Part shown: piece by piece, positions 43,562-56,019 of the stretch
Layout of the letters: every line of letters starts with the position of its first letter
Position numbering within the stretch: the first letter of the stretch is position 1
Source of the DNA: Streptomyces sp. CB02400
GTDB lineage: Bacteria; Actinomycetota; Actinomycetes; Streptomycetales; Streptomycetaceae
Direction of reading: 5' to 3'
Assembly: GCF_001905725.1 (NCBI RefSeq)
Contig: NZ_LIWB01000004.1
Location: 1 to 64,000, forward strand
Length of the DNA: 64,000 nucleotides
Translations under genes and position numbers: made by a program
The notes under the pieces: generated by a model
The model's database searches: none
Seen by the model: the letters and a program-made list of their open reading frames with translations, nothing else
Told to the model about the DNA's origin: nothing

Positions 43562-44037
43562 CGGCTCGTACCACCCACCTCGACGCCGGTGTCCGCAGCG
43601 CGCTGCGGGCGGTGAGCGCCGCCGCCAAGAAGGGCCTCGGCGATCCCGGGCTGGCCGAGCTGGTGCAGATCCGTGCCTCGCAGCTCAACCACTGCGCGTT
43701 CTGCCTCGACATGCACCTCGCCCTCGCCCGCAGGGACGGGGCGGTGCGCGAGGCGCAGCTCGATCTCCTGGATGCCTGGGAGGAGGCCGGGGACGACGTC
43801 TTCGACGCGCGGGAGCGGGCCGCGCTGGAGCTGACCGAGGCGGTCACGGTGCTGACCGGGGGCACCTCCCGGACGAAGTCCGGGGGAGGCTTCGTGCCCG
43901 ACGAGGTGTACGAGCGGGCGGCCGGGCACTTCGACGCCGCCCGGCTCGCCCACCTCGTCGCGCTGATCACCGCCATCAACAGCTGGAACCGGCTGATGGT
44001 CGGCCGCCGGATCCCGCCGGGCTCCACCGAGTGGTGA
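43558..44037 (+). CDS. Carboxymuconolactone decarboxylase / AhpD-like protein 2
   Basis: This 159-residue tandem paralogue of the preceding protein shares VQIRASQLNHCAFCLDMH almost exactly, as well as FVPDEVYERAA and the NSWNRL end. It differs by lacking the first ~20 residues and by a short insert (SRTKSGGG) before FVPDEV. The CxxC pair is intact. The GTG start overlaps the stop of the upstream copy. The two may form a hetero-oligomer, which is inference. Confidence 0.9.
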   Translation: MTARTTHLDAGVRSALRAVSAAAKKGLGDPGLAELVQIRASQLNHCAFCLDMHLALARRDGAVREAQLDLLDAWEEAGDDVFDARERAALELTEAVTVLTGGTSRTKSGGGFVPDEVYERAAGHFDAARLAHLVALITAINSWNRLMVGRRIPPGSTEW

Positions 44038-44046
44038 GCCAGGAGG

Positions 44047-44997
44047 TCAGGACAGCCACGCCTGCCATGTGGACTCGTGGCTGTCCACCCACTTCTTCGC
44101 CGCCTCCTGGGGCGACAGCTTCTGCTCGGCGATCATCAGGGAGACCTCGTTCTGGTCCTCGGTCGTCCACTTGAACTTCTTGAGCAGTTCCGCCGCCTCC
44201 CCGCCGTGCTGCGCGAAGTCCGCGTTGAGGTACTTCTGCAGCGGGGTGACCGGGTAGGCGCAGGCGACCTTCGCCGGGTCGGCGTCGCAGCCCTCCTCGT
44301 ACGCGGGCAGCTTCACCTCGGTCATCGGCACCTTCGCGGACAGCCACTGGGGTGTGTACCAGTAGGTGAGGAAGGGCTTCTTCTCCTTGGCGAACTGTTT
44401 GATCTGGGTGATCTGCGCGGCCTCGGAGCCGGCGAACACCACCCGGTAGTCCAGCTTCAGGTTCTTCACCAGCGCCTTGTCGTTGGTGACGTAGGACGGG
44501 GAGCCGTCCATGAGCTGGCCCTTGCCGCCGCTCTCCGGGGTGCGGAATTGGTCGGCGTACTTGTTGAGGTTCTTCCAGTCGGTGACGTCGGGGTGCTGCT
44601 TGGCGAAGTACGTCGGCACGAACCAGCCGATGTGCCCGGTGACGCCGAGGTCGCCGCCGTTCACGATCGTCTTCTTGTCCTCGACGTACCGCTGCTCCTG
44701 CTCGGGGTGGCCCCAGTCCTCCAGGATCGCGTCGACGCGGCCCTGGCTGAGCGCGTCCCAGGCGGGCACCTCGTCGACCTGGACGGTGTCGACGCGGTAG
44801 CCCAGTTCGTGTTCCAGCAGGTACTGGGCGACGGCCACGTTGGCCTGCGCGCCGACCCAGGACTGCACGGACAGGGTGACCGTCCGGGCGCCCCGGGCGT
44901 TCGCGAAGGGCGACGCCTGCTTGGTCATGTCGGCGGCGCCGCAGCCGGTGGCCAGCACCAGCACGGCGACGGCCGCCGTGATACGCGTGCGGGACAT
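44047..44997 (-). CDS. Glycine betaine/choline ABC transporter substrate-binding lipoprotein
   Basis: This 316-residue periplasmic-type binding protein of the OpuAC/ProX family has a lipobox in VLATGCGAAD (Cys near residue 19). Conserved parts are LSVQSWVGAQANVAVAQYLLE, LEDWGHPEQ, GHIGWFVPTYF and WYTPQWLSAKV. The many tryptophans suit a cation-pi cage for trimethylammonium ligands. It is the last gene of the operon and starts one base after the permease stop. The ligand, glycine betaine or choline, is inferred from neighbouring choline-oxidising enzymes. Confidence 0.93.
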   Translation of the reverse strand: MSRTRITAAVAVLVLATGCGAADMTKQASPFANARGARTVTLSVQSWVGAQANVAVAQYLLEHELGYRVDTVQVDEVPAWDALSQGRVDAILEDWGHPEQEQRYVEDKKTIVNGGDLGVTGHIGWFVPTYFAKQHPDVTDWKNLNKYADQFRTPESGGKGQLMDGSPSYVTNDKALVKNLKLDYRVVFAGSEAAQITQIKQFAKEKKPFLTYWYTPQWLSAKVPMTEVKLPAYEEGCDADPAKVACAYPVTPLQKYLNADFAQHGGEAAELLKKFKWTTEDQNEVSLMIAEQKLSPQEAAKKWVDSHESTWQAWLS

Positions 44998-44998
44998 C

Positions 44999-46947
44999 TC
45001 AGGCTCCCTTCGCCGTACGGCGTTCGGTCGGCTGCGTCACCCGGTCGAGCATCAGACCCAGGCAGACGATCGCGGCCCCGGCGACCAGGCCGGTCGCCAG
45101 GTCGCCCTGGGCGAGGCCGAAGACGACGTCGTAGCCGAGCGCTCCACCGCCGACCAGGCCGCCGATGATGACGACGGCGAGGACCAGGACCACGCCCTGG
45201 TTGACGGCGAGCAGCAGCGCCGGGCGGGCCAGCGGGAGCTGGACCTGGCGCAACTGCTGGGCGCTGGTCGCGCCGAGGGAGCGGGCCGATTCCAGGGCGG
45301 CCGGGTCGACCTGGCGCAGCCCCTGGGTGGTGATGCGGACGACGGCGGGGAGCGCGTAGACGATCGCGGCGGCGACGGCCGGGGCGCGGCCGACGCCGAA
45401 CAGGGCGACGACCGGGATCAGGTACACGAACTGCGGCATCGTCTGGAACACGTCGAGCACCGGGCGCAGGAGTCGTTCGAAGCGGTCGCTGCGGGCGGCG
45501 GCGATGCCGGTCGCGAAGCCGATGACGAGGGTGACGGCGACGGCCGCGAGGACCTGGGAGAGGGTGTCCAGCGACGGCTTCCACACGCCGAGCACCCCGA
45601 TGGCGGCCATGGCGAGGACGGCGGTGAGCGCGGTGCGCCAGGTGCCGATCAGCCAGGCCAGGGCGGCGACGATCAGGAGCACCGACCACCAGGGCAGCCA
45701 CTGCAGGCCGTCGCGGAGGGGGTCGAGGACCCAGGTGGTGAAGCGGCCCGCCCAGTCGGCGGTGCCGCCGATGACGGGCACGCCCGAGTAGAGGTGGCCG
45801 GTCATCCACTCGACGGCCCGGTTGACCGGCTCGGCGATGCTCAGGACCCACCCGTCGGGCCACTCCAGGCGGTCCGCGAGACGTCCGGCGACCGCGACGG
45901 CCACGGCGGCGATCCCGGCGTACGCCCACAGCGCGCGGGCGTTCGGCGGGGGCGCCTGTCCGAGCCGCGCGCCGGCCGCGCCGGTCACCCGGTCGAGGAC
46001 GACGGCGAGCAGCACGATCGGGATGCCGGCGGCGAGCGCGGCGCCGACGTCGACCGAGGCCAGCGCCTGGTAGACGCGGTCGCCGAGACCGCCGGCGCCG
46101 ATCACGGAGGCGATGACGGCCATGGACAGCGCCATCATGATCGTCTGGTTGAGGCCGAGGAGGAGTTCCTTGCGGGCCAGCGGGATGCGGGCGGTCAGCA
46201 GGCGCTGGTGGGCGGTGGTCCCGAGCGACTCGACCGCCTCCAGCACCTCCTTGTCGGCGCCGCGCAGCCCGAGCGCGGTGAGGCGGGCCATGGGCGGGGC
46301 GGCGTAGACGACGGTGGCCAGGACGGCCGCGGGGACGCCGATGCCGAAGACCAGGACGACGGGGAGGAGGTAGGCGAAGGCCGGGAGGACCTGCATGGTG
46401 TCGAGGACCGGGCGCAGGACGCGGTCCATGCGGCCGGAGAGGCCGGCGGCCAGGCCGAGGAGGACACCGACCGCGACGGACGCGGCTACCGCTACGACCA
46501 TCAGGGCGAGCGTCTGCATCGTCGGCACCCACATGCCGAGCAGGCCGCAGGCGAGGAACGCGGTGGCGGTGCCGAGGGCGAGGCGGAGGCCGGCCGCGCG
46601 CCAGGCGATCAGGGCGGATACGGCGGTCACTCCCGCCCAGCCGACGGCGAGGAGGGCGAGGTAGACGGCGCGTACGGCGATGACCACGGCGTTGCTGACG
46701 TGGCCGAGGAAGTGGAGGAACAGGGGGTGGGTGTCCCTGTTGTCGATGATCCAGTCGCTGGTTCCGGCGAGGGGGTCGGAGACGTCGATGGTGAGGGCCT
46801 CGGGCCAGGTGCCGTTTGCCCAGCGGGCGGCTGCCAGGGGGACGAGGACGGCTGCGAGTACGCCCAGTGTGAGGAGCTTGCGGGCGGCCGGGGTGGTCAG
46901 GATGCCCGGCGGTGCGGTTTTACGGGGAGTTGCTGTGAGCGTTGCCA

Positions 46948-46948
<1 letters not shown>
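44999..46948 (-). CDS. Glycine betaine/choline ABC transporter permease, fused double domain
   Basis: This 649-residue protein joins two ProW-like permease domains. The first EAA-type loop reads LRGADKEVLEAVESLGTTAHQRLL and the second LRQVDPAALESARSLGATSAQQLR. Each domain has about six helices plus N-terminal extensions. In most bacteria this permease is a single domain that dimerises, so the fusion builds both halves in one chain. The start ATG overlaps the ATPase stop. It should work with the ATPase upstream and the binding protein downstream. Confidence 0.92.
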
Positions 46949-48131
<1,183 letters not shown>

Positions 48132-48132
<1 letters not shown>

Positions 48133-49673
48133 CACGCGTCACCGCCGATCAGGTCGACGGCGCGCTCACCGACCATCAGGACCCCGATCATCGGGTTCAC
48201 GGCGGTCATGGTCGGGAAGACGGAGGCGTCCGCGATCCGGATGCCCTCCAGGCCACGGACCTTCAGCTCGGGGTCGACGACGGCCTGTTCGTCGTTCACC
48301 GCGCCCATGCGGCAGGTGCCCGCCGGGTGGTAGACGGTGTGCGCGACCTTGCGGGCGTACTCGCCGAGCTCCTCGTCGCCGGTGACGTCCGGTCCGGGGG
48401 CGACCTCGCGCCTGAGCCAGTTGGCGAGGGGTTCGGTCCTGGCGATCTCGCGGGCGATGCGGATGCCGTCGACGAGGGTGCGGCCGTCGTAGTCGTCCTC
48501 GTCGGTGAAGTACCGGAAGTCCAGGGCCGGCTTCACGGACGGGTCGGCGCTGGTGAGGTACAGCCGGCCCCGGCTCTTCGGCTTGGGGATGTTGGGGGTC
48601 ATCGACACGCCGTACGGCGGACGCTCGTACCCCAGTCGCTCCGGGTTGTCCGTGAACGGGATCTGGTAGAAGTGGAACATCAGGTCGGGGCCCGCGTGTT
48701 CGGGGTCGCGGCGCACGAACAGGCCGGCGTCGGAGTCCATCGCGGAGTTCTCCGGGATGGGCCCGTTCGTCTCCCAGACGATCACCGACTCGGGGTGGTC
48801 GAGCAGGTTCTCGCCGACGCCGGGCAGGTCGTGCGCCACGGGTATGCCGAGTGCCTCCAGGTCGGCCCTCGGACCGATGCCGGAGTGCAGCAGCAGCCGG
48901 GGCGAGTCGACGGCGCCGGCGCACAGCACGACCTCGTTCCGCGCCCTGACGAGGATCTCCTCGCCGTCCTTGGTGCGCACGTGGACGCCCTCGGCGCGGG
49001 TGCCGTTCAGCTCCAGCCGGTACGCCCAGGTCTCCAGCATGATCGTGAGGTTGGGGCGCTCGTCCATCACCGGGTGCAGATACGCCACCGACGCCGACGA
49101 GCGCTTGTTGTTCTCCGGGTGGTAGGCGAGGTCGAAGAAGCCGACGCCCTCGTCGAACGGCTTCTTGTTGAAGCCCTCGACCCGGGGGACCTCGAGGGCC
49201 GTCCGCGCCGCGTCGACGAAGTCGCGGGCGATGGCGTTCCGGTCCTTCTCGTCGACCGGGACGATGTTGTTCTTGAGCCGGGCGTAGTACGCCTCCATCG
49301 GCACCGCGCCCCAGCCCTTGGCTCCCGCCCGCTCCCACTCGTCCCAGTCGGACGGCAGCGGTTTGAACGCGATGAGCGTGTTGTGCGAGGAGCAGCCGCC
49401 CAGGACGCGGGCGCGGCTGTGCCGGATGTGCGAGTTGCCGCGCGGCTGTTCGGTGGTCGGGTAGTCGTAGTCCAGCTCGCCGCCGAGCAGGCCCATCCAG
49501 CGGCGCAGGGTCAGCACGTCGTCGCGGCCGACGTCGCTGGGGCCGCCCTCGATGACGGCGACGGTGACGTCCGGGTTCTCGGTCAGCCGGGAGGCGATGA
49601 CGGAGCCTGCGGTGCCGCCGCCTATGACGACGTAGTCGTATGCGTGATCGTGTTCGTGGGTGTGAGCGGGCAT
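48132..49673 (-). CDS. GMC-family choline oxidase/dehydrogenase
   Basis: This 513-residue FAD enzyme probably oxidises choline to betaine aldehyde. It has the N-terminal FAD motif [16 protein letters not shown], a GMC signature ([13 protein letters not shown]) and a second motif [20 protein letters not shown]. The active-site segment [13 protein letters not shown] is very close to that of choline oxidase. The His-rich start ([10 protein letters not shown]) is unusual. It lies between an aldehyde dehydrogenase gene and the betaine-type transporter, which supports the choline role. Oxidase and dehydrogenase cannot be told apart from sequence alone. Confidence 0.9.
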
Positions 49674-49768
49674 CCGGGTGGTACTCCTCCGGGGATCGGG
49701 GACAGGTGGGTGGAGTGCGGCTTCGGGGAAGGGCGGCGGGGTGCGGGCACCGCCCGGTGGTCCGTGGT

Positions 49769-51289
49769 TCAGCCCGCGAACCAGCGCACCGGCCTGGGCG
49801 CCAGGTTCTGGTAGACGTGCTTGGTCTCGCGGTACTCGGCGAGGCCGGCCGGGCCGAGTTCGCGGCCCACTCCGCTCTTGCCGAAGCCGCCCCACTCCGC
49901 CTGCGGGAGGTAGGGGTGGAAGTCGTTGATCCACACGGTGCCGTGGCGCAGCCGTCCGGCCACCCGGCGGGCGCGGCCCGCGTCGGCGGTCCACACGGCG
50001 CCGGCCAGCCCGTACTCGGTGTCGTTGGCGAGCGCGACGGCCTCCTCCTCGGTGCGGAAGGTCTCGACGGTGAGGACCGGTCCGAAGACCTCCTCGCGTA
50101 CGACCTTCATCTCGCGGTGGCAGCGGTCGAGGACGGTCGGCTCGTAGAAGTAGCCGTTCCCGGGGCGCTCGGCGGACGGCGCGGGCCGCTTGCCGCCGGA
50201 GCGGAGCACCGCGCCCTCCTTGAGCGCGGACTCGACGTACGCCTCGACCTTCGCGCGCTGCTGCTCGGAGACGAGCGGGCCGCACTCGACGCCGTCCTCG
50301 GTGCCCCGGCCGAGCCTGATCCGCTCGGCGCGGCGGGCGAGTTCGGTGACGAAGCGGTCCCTGACCGACTCCTCGACGATGAGCCGCGCGCCCGCCGAGC
50401 AGACCTGGCCGCTGTGGATGAAGGCGGCGTTGAGGGCCTGGTCGACGGCGGTGTCGAAGCCCTCGTCGGTGGCGCAGGCGTCGGCGAAGACGACGTTGGG
50501 GTTCTTGCCGCCGAGTTCGAGGGCGACCTTCTTGACGCCGGGGGCGGCGGCCTGGGCGACCTTGGTGCCGCTGACCAGGCCGCCGGTGAAGGAGACCAGG
50601 TCGACGTCGGGGTGCTCGGCGAGCCGGGCGCCGACGGTGTGGCCGGGGCCGGTGACGAGGTTGGCGGCCCCGGCGGGCAGTCCGGCCTCGGTCAGCAGGT
50701 CGATGAGGGCGATCGTGGTCAGCGGGGTGATCTCACTGGGCTTGACCACGAAGGTGTTGCCGGCCGCGAGCGCGGGGGCGATCTTCCAACTGGCCTGGAG
50801 CAGCGGGTAGTTCCAGGGTGTGATCAGCGCGCAGACGCCGACCGGCTCGTGCACGACGACGCTGTGGATGTCGGGCGAGCCCGCGTCGACGACCCGTCCG
50901 GGGGCCTCGGCGGCGACCAGGTCGGCGAAGTAGCGGAAGGCGTCGGCGACACAGTCGATGTCGACGCGCCCCTCCTCCACGGTCTTGCCCGCGTCCCGGC
51001 TCTCCAGCAGACCGAGCTTCTCCCGGTCCCGTACGAGCAGGTCGGCGACGCGGCGCAGCAGCGCGGCCCGTTCGGCGACGGGGGTGTGCGGCCACGGGCC
51101 CTCGTCGAAGGCGCGGCGGGCGGCGGCCACCGCGAGGTCGGTGTCCTTCTCGTCGCCCTCCGCGACCACGGCGAACGGCAGGGCGTCCGCGGGGTCGAGG
51201 ATCTCGCGCGTGGCCCCCGAGACGGCCGCCCGCCACTCGCCCCCCGCGTGGATGGTGTCGCGCACCCGAAGTTCTGTACTGTCCGCCAT
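49769..51289 (-). CDS. Aldehyde dehydrogenase, probable betaine-aldehyde dehydrogenase
   Basis: This 506-residue NAD(P)-dependent enzyme would oxidise betaine aldehyde to glycine betaine, the second step after the GMC enzyme. Motifs are the cofactor segment ITPWNYPLLQASWKIAPAL, the catalytic Glu in KVALELGGKNP, the catalytic Cys in FIHSGQVCSAG near residue 290, and GPVLTVETF near the C-terminus. It is the first gene of the minus-strand operon that ends with the binding protein. The substrate is inferred from context. Confidence 0.93.
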   Translation of the reverse strand: MADSTELRVRDTIHAGGEWRAAVSGATREILDPADALPFAVVAEGDEKDTDLAVAAARRAFDEGPWPHTPVAERAALLRRVADLLVRDREKLGLLESRDAGKTVEEGRVDIDCVADAFRYFADLVAAEAPGRVVDAGSPDIHSVVVHEPVGVCALITPWNYPLLQASWKIAPALAAGNTFVVKPSEITPLTTIALIDLLTEAGLPAGAANLVTGPGHTVGARLAEHPDVDLVSFTGGLVSGTKVAQAAAPGVKKVALELGGKNPNVVFADACATDEGFDTAVDQALNAAFIHSGQVCSAGARLIVEESVRDRFVTELARRAERIRLGRGTEDGVECGPLVSEQQRAKVEAYVESALKEGAVLRSGGKRPAPSAERPGNGYFYEPTVLDRCHREMKVVREEVFGPVLTVETFRTEEEAVALANDTEYGLAGAVWTADAGRARRVAGRLRHGTVWINDFHPYLPQAEWGGFGKSGVGRELGPAGLAEYRETKHVYQNLAPRPVRWFAG

Positions 51290-51468
51290 GATCGGTCCGT
51301 TGCCTTCCGTTCCTGTTCAGCACCCGTGAGTCGCACAGGTGTCGTCCACGGGACCGGGTGCTCCTGCCCTTGAGTCCCGTATGCATGCGGAATCGAAGGC
51401 CGGAAGTGCGCCGCGTCACTGAAAGCAAGGGCGGAACGGAAGAAATCGCCCACCTTGTGGGCGGGCGG

Positions 51469-51906
51469 TCACTGTGTGTCGGTGCCGCAGGGGGCGTCCG
51501 GCGGGCAGAAGTGGCCGAGGGCCGTCCGCAGCAGCTCGCGCTCGTCGTCACGGCCGTCCGCGTCGGCCCCGTACGCGGCGAACGTGCAGATCCCGCCGCT
51601 CAGCGGCACGCCCACCGCCCAGAGCCCGATGACGGCGGTGGACCACAGCAGTTCCTGGCGCCGGGCCCGCAGGGCGTGGGCGAGGAAGCGGGCCGCGTCG
51701 AAGCCGGACGACGGGGCGACGACCCGCTGTTCGTCGAGGTGCAGCTCCTCGATGACGCGGTCCCGGTACTCGGAGTCCTGGTAGGTCCCCGCGCACAGCA
51801 GCCGGGTGGCCTCGCTGGCGTGCGGCGGTACGGGCGGCGGTTCCGGAGGTGGAGGCGCCGGGGCGTTGGTGCGGTGCGGCTGTGGCGGCACGTAGGCGGT
51901 ACTCAT
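51469..51906 (-). CDS. Hypothetical Pro-rich membrane protein, possibly truncated
   Basis: This 145-residue product has a Pro-rich N-terminus (QPHRTNAPAPPPPEPPPVPP). A conserved-looking segment follows (ATRLLCAGTYQDSEYRDRVIEEL, GFDAARFLAHALRARRQELLW), then one hydrophobic stretch (STAVIGLWAVGVPLSGGICTFAAY). I recall longer Streptomyces membrane proteins that begin this way and continue with several helices. Here the frame stops soon after a Cys-containing tail (CPPDAPCGTDTQ), so it may be a shortened remnant or a small stand-alone member. The function is unknown. Confidence 0.6.
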   Translation of the reverse strand: MSTAYVPPQPHRTNAPAPPPPEPPPVPPHASEATRLLCAGTYQDSEYRDRVIEELHLDEQRVVAPSSGFDAARFLAHALRARRQELLWSTAVIGLWAVGVPLSGGICTFAAYGADADGRDDERELLRTALGHFCPPDAPCGTDTQ

Positions 51907-52072
51907 GCCGATCCCCCGAGTGCGTATGGGTCTGTGGTGACCACTGAGCCGAAAGGGCATCAGCATAGAGGGCGCTTTACAGGGAGGGAAACCGGAATGT
52001 CAATATCCCGATCATGTGAAATGCGTCAATCTTTGGCCATGGACCGCCGGGTTCCCGGCCGGACGAACGCGG

Positions 52073-52107
52073 CGGGCCCCGCACCGGCACAACCGGTACG
52101 GGGCCCG
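52073..52107 (-). terminator. Stem-loop terminator after mdh
   Basis: CGGGCCCCGCACCGG pairs with CCGGTACGGGGCCCG around a five-base loop with one mismatch. It lies 20 bases beyond the mdh stop codon. Confidence 0.8.
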
Positions 52108-52127
52108 AAACCCTGGAGCGGGTCGGA

Positions 52128-53570
<1,443 letters not shown>

Positions 53571-54749
53571 CTACTCGGTGCAGCCCTTCTCACCGGTGGC
53601 GGCCAGTACGGCACAGGCCTTCGCGTCCGTCGCGTCCTTCACCGGCACCATCGGGGTGTACGTGACCGTGTCGCCGGCCGCGGTGATGCTGTCGCTCTGC
53701 TTCGACGCGCCCGCGCTGATCTCGACCTTGTCCCCCTGCGTGCCCTGCGTGATGCGTCCCCAGGCCGCGGCGCAGGTCTTGCTGTAGCGGACCTCCACCG
53801 TGGTGGCGCCGACGGCCGCGGTCCGCGTGGTGGTCACCAGGTCGCCGCTGCACCCCATGGCCTCGGCGTCCTTGCCCGCGCAACTGTCGCCGCTGCACTT
53901 CACGCCGGGGGGCAGGTCGACACTGGCGGTGGCGGTGGGCGAGGGGGACTTCTGGGTCTCGTCCTTCTTCTTGTCGCCCTCGGTGCTGGTGACGTAGAAC
54001 GCGGCGGCGACCACCACCAGCGCTCCCACCGCTCCGGCGATGAACGTCGACGTCCGCCGCTTGCCGCCGGAACGGCCCGGTCCGCCCTGACCGCCCTGGC
54101 CGGACGCGCCCGGGGGCGGTGCGCCGTACGTCCCGGAGGCGCCCGGCGTGCGCCCGCCCGTCGCGGGCCCGGAGCCGCGGTGGCCCGCCCGCGGTGAGTC
54201 GGCCGGTGCGGCGACCCCCCAGGAGTTCGTCCCGGCCGAACCGCCCCGCGCGCCGTTCTCCCGTACGCCGCCGGTGGCGTCGCGCACCTCCGAGGCGGTC
54301 GGCTGCGGCGGCACGCTCGGCGCGACCCCGGCCGGTCCCGCGACACCCGGACGGACCGCGGCTCCACCCTTGCGGGCGGATCCGCCGCCCGAACCGGAGG
54401 ACGGACCGGCGAACTCGCTGAGCGCGGCGCGCGCCTGCGAGATCCTGATCGCCTCCATCGTCATGTCGTGACGCATCTCCGAGCGGCTCCAGGCGCGCTC
54501 GGCGAGCTCCCACATGGTGGTGAGGTGCATCGGGTTGGTCCCGGTGACCTCGGCCAGAGCCACGATCGCGCCCTTGGGCGCGAGCAGCCGGCCGTTCAGA
54601 TAACGCTCCCAGGACGTCTTGCTGTAGCCCGTGCGGTCGGAGACCGACGCGACGCTCAGGCCACTGCGGTCCACGACTCGCCTGAGCTGGCTCGTGAACT
54701 CCCTGATCTGCGGATCGAGTTCATCCGGCAAGGCCTTCCAACGAGGCAT
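53571..54749 (-). CDS. XRE-type HTH membrane protein with external DUF2690 domain
   Basis: This 392-residue protein has an N-terminal helix-turn-helix (LSVASVSDRTGYSKTSWERYLNG, near residues 30-55) in the cytoplasm. A long Gly/Ala/Pro linker follows, then a membrane helix near 231-255 (FIAGAVGALVVVAAAFYV). The external DUF2690 domain has cysteines in VKCSGDSCAG, MGCSGD, SKTCAAAW and AKACAVL. The plan suggests a signal received outside and a DNA-binding output inside. A strictly structural role is also possible. The start is ATG 54749. Confidence 0.88.
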   Translation of the reverse strand: MPRWKALPDELDPQIREFTSQLRRVVDRSGLSVASVSDRTGYSKTSWERYLNGRLLAPKGAIVALAEVTGTNPMHLTTMWELAERAWSRSEMRHDMTMEAIRISQARAALSEFAGPSSGSGGGSARKGGAAVRPGVAGPAGVAPSVPPQPTASEVRDATGGVRENGARGGSAGTNSWGVAAPADSPRAGHRGSGPATGGRTPGASGTYGAPPPGASGQGGQGGPGRSGGKRRTSTFIAGAVGALVVVAAAFYVTSTEGDKKKDETQKSPSPTATASVDLPPGVKCSGDSCAGKDAEAMGCSGDLVTTTRTAAVGATTVEVRYSKTCAAAWGRITQGTQGDKVEISAGASKQSDSITAAGDTVTYTPMVPVKDATDAKACAVLAATGEKGCTE

Positions 54750-55085
54750 TGCTTCCCCCCTCTTCCCCCCGGTTGGTGCTGGTTGTTCCCTCGCGCATGG
54801 TGCCCCTTGCCGAGTCCCCGTTGTGGATACCCACGAGGATGCTGCCAGGCAGGGTCTCAGTTCCCGGGGCGGGGGCGCACGGGAGCGTCGGGGCCGCGGG
54901 CAGGCATCGTCGCGCGCCTACTCACTCGCGGTCCAGTGTCCCATCGGTCGCCCCCTCGACCGAACGGAACCCGGCACAAGCGCACGGAGCGTCCGGCCCG
55001 CCCCGTTGCCTTCACGCTAGCCCGCCGTCCCCCCACTTCGACGCACAACGACAAACTTGTCAATACATCGACACACTCCGCGATC

Positions 55086-55262
55086 CGCGGGCAGTCGTGC
55101 CTCCCCCAGTGCCTCAAGGGCCTGGGAGGCACCCCCAGGGCGGCACGGGTGGGCGGTGGGGGTACCTCCCGCTCATGGGGGTACCTCCCGCTCATGGGGG
55201 CACCTCCCGCTCGAGCGAAGCCGAGAGTGGGGGAGAAGCCGAGAGTGGGGGAGGCACCCCTC
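55086..55262. repeat. Dispersed intergenic repeat, copy C, with internal tandem duplications
   Basis: The left part matches copy A (GCGGGCAGTCGTGCC, CCCCCAGTGCC, GGCCTGGGAGG, GGCACGGGTGGGC). It is followed by two copies of GTACCTCCCGCTCATGGGG and a variant GCACCTCCCGCTCGAGCG. Two copies of GAAGCCGAGAGTGGGGGA come after that. The parts pair with each other and could fold into several hairpins. Local duplication appears recent because the units are nearly identical. Confidence 0.8.
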
Positions 55263-55435
55263 GAACGCCGGGCCGCGCAAACACCCCCCGCCCAGCACCG
55301 ACGCCGGCCGCCCGCGCAGCGACATCGCAAGCCTGTACGGGGATTCCGGAGACCGTAGCGGAACGGTCACTTCCGTGCCACAGCCCCCGGACAGCCGTTG
55401 AACAGGCCCTTCACGGTGCAGGAACGTAGTTCCCG

Positions 55436-55477
55436 GCGGCGGCCCGTCCTCTCACGGGGGTGCGGACGGGCCGCCGC
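55436..55477 (-). terminator. Terminator after the folD-DUF3017 transcript
   Basis: GCGGCGGCCCGTCC and its exact complement GGACGGGCCGCCGC form a 14-bp stem with a 14-base loop. It lies 14 bases beyond the DUF3017 stop codon. Confidence 0.82.
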
Positions 55478-55491
55478 TCACAAAACTCGGA

Positions 55492-56019
55492 CTAACTGTC
55501 GACCGTGAAGTGCAGCGTGTCCTTCAGGAACGGAATCTCCAGCAGCGGTTTCGGCTGCACCATCAGCGCCAGCATCACGATCACCAGCCCCAGCCCCCCG
55601 TACGTCACGATGTCCGTGAAACGGGAACGCACCGCGAGCATCCCCACGTCCCGCACCAGCCACCGCAGCACGGCCCCGGCCACCAGCGCCACGCCGACCA
55701 GCAGCGTGCCCAGCCGGAACTGGTCCAGCGCGGTCAGCAGCAGCCCCGCTCCGACCGCGAGCAGCACGGAGAGGATCGGCCACTGACGGGCGGGCGCGGG
55801 CGCGTCGCCGGGGGCGGCCCTGCCCCCGCCCTCGGGCCGCGCGGTGTCCCTGGTGAACAGGGGGAACCGCCGGGTGGTGCGGCGCGGCCTGCCCTCGGCG
55901 TCGGGCGCGCTGACGGGATCACGGACCGTGATGTCCTCGGTCCGCTCCTCGGCTCGTTCCTCGGCCTGCCCCTCGGCCCGCTCCTCGGAGACGTCCGGGG
56001 TCTTCCGCTCAGCCGACAC
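55492..56019 (-). CDS. DUF3017 membrane protein
   Basis: This 175-residue protein has an acidic, Glu-rich N-terminus ([17 protein letters not shown]). It is followed by a Pro/Ala segment and three membrane helices ([57 protein letters not shown]). DUF3017 proteins commonly sit next to folD in actinobacteria; their role is unknown. The GTG start overlaps the folD coding sequence by 11 bases, so the two are translationally coupled. Confidence 0.9.
   Translation of the reverse strand: MSAERKTPDVSEERAEGQAEERAEERTEDITVRDPVSAPDAEGRPRRTTRRFPLFTRDTARPEGGGRAAPGDAPAPARQWPILSVLLAVGAGLLLTALDQFRLGTLLVGVALVAGAVLRWLVRDVGMLAVRSRFTDIVTYGGLGLVIVMLALMVQPKPLLEIPFLKDTLHFTVDS

Larger units (their letters stand above)
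54750..55491. other. Long gene-free region with repeats
   Basis: About 740 bases separate the HTH-DUF2690 gene from the DUF3017 gene, and no reading frame here has convincing coding character. The left part should hold the HTH gene promoter; a TTGACA hexamer on the minus strand lies near 55060 but lacks a good partner. The middle is the repeat array at 55086-55262. The right end is a terminator for the DUF3017 transcript. Confidence 0.6.
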
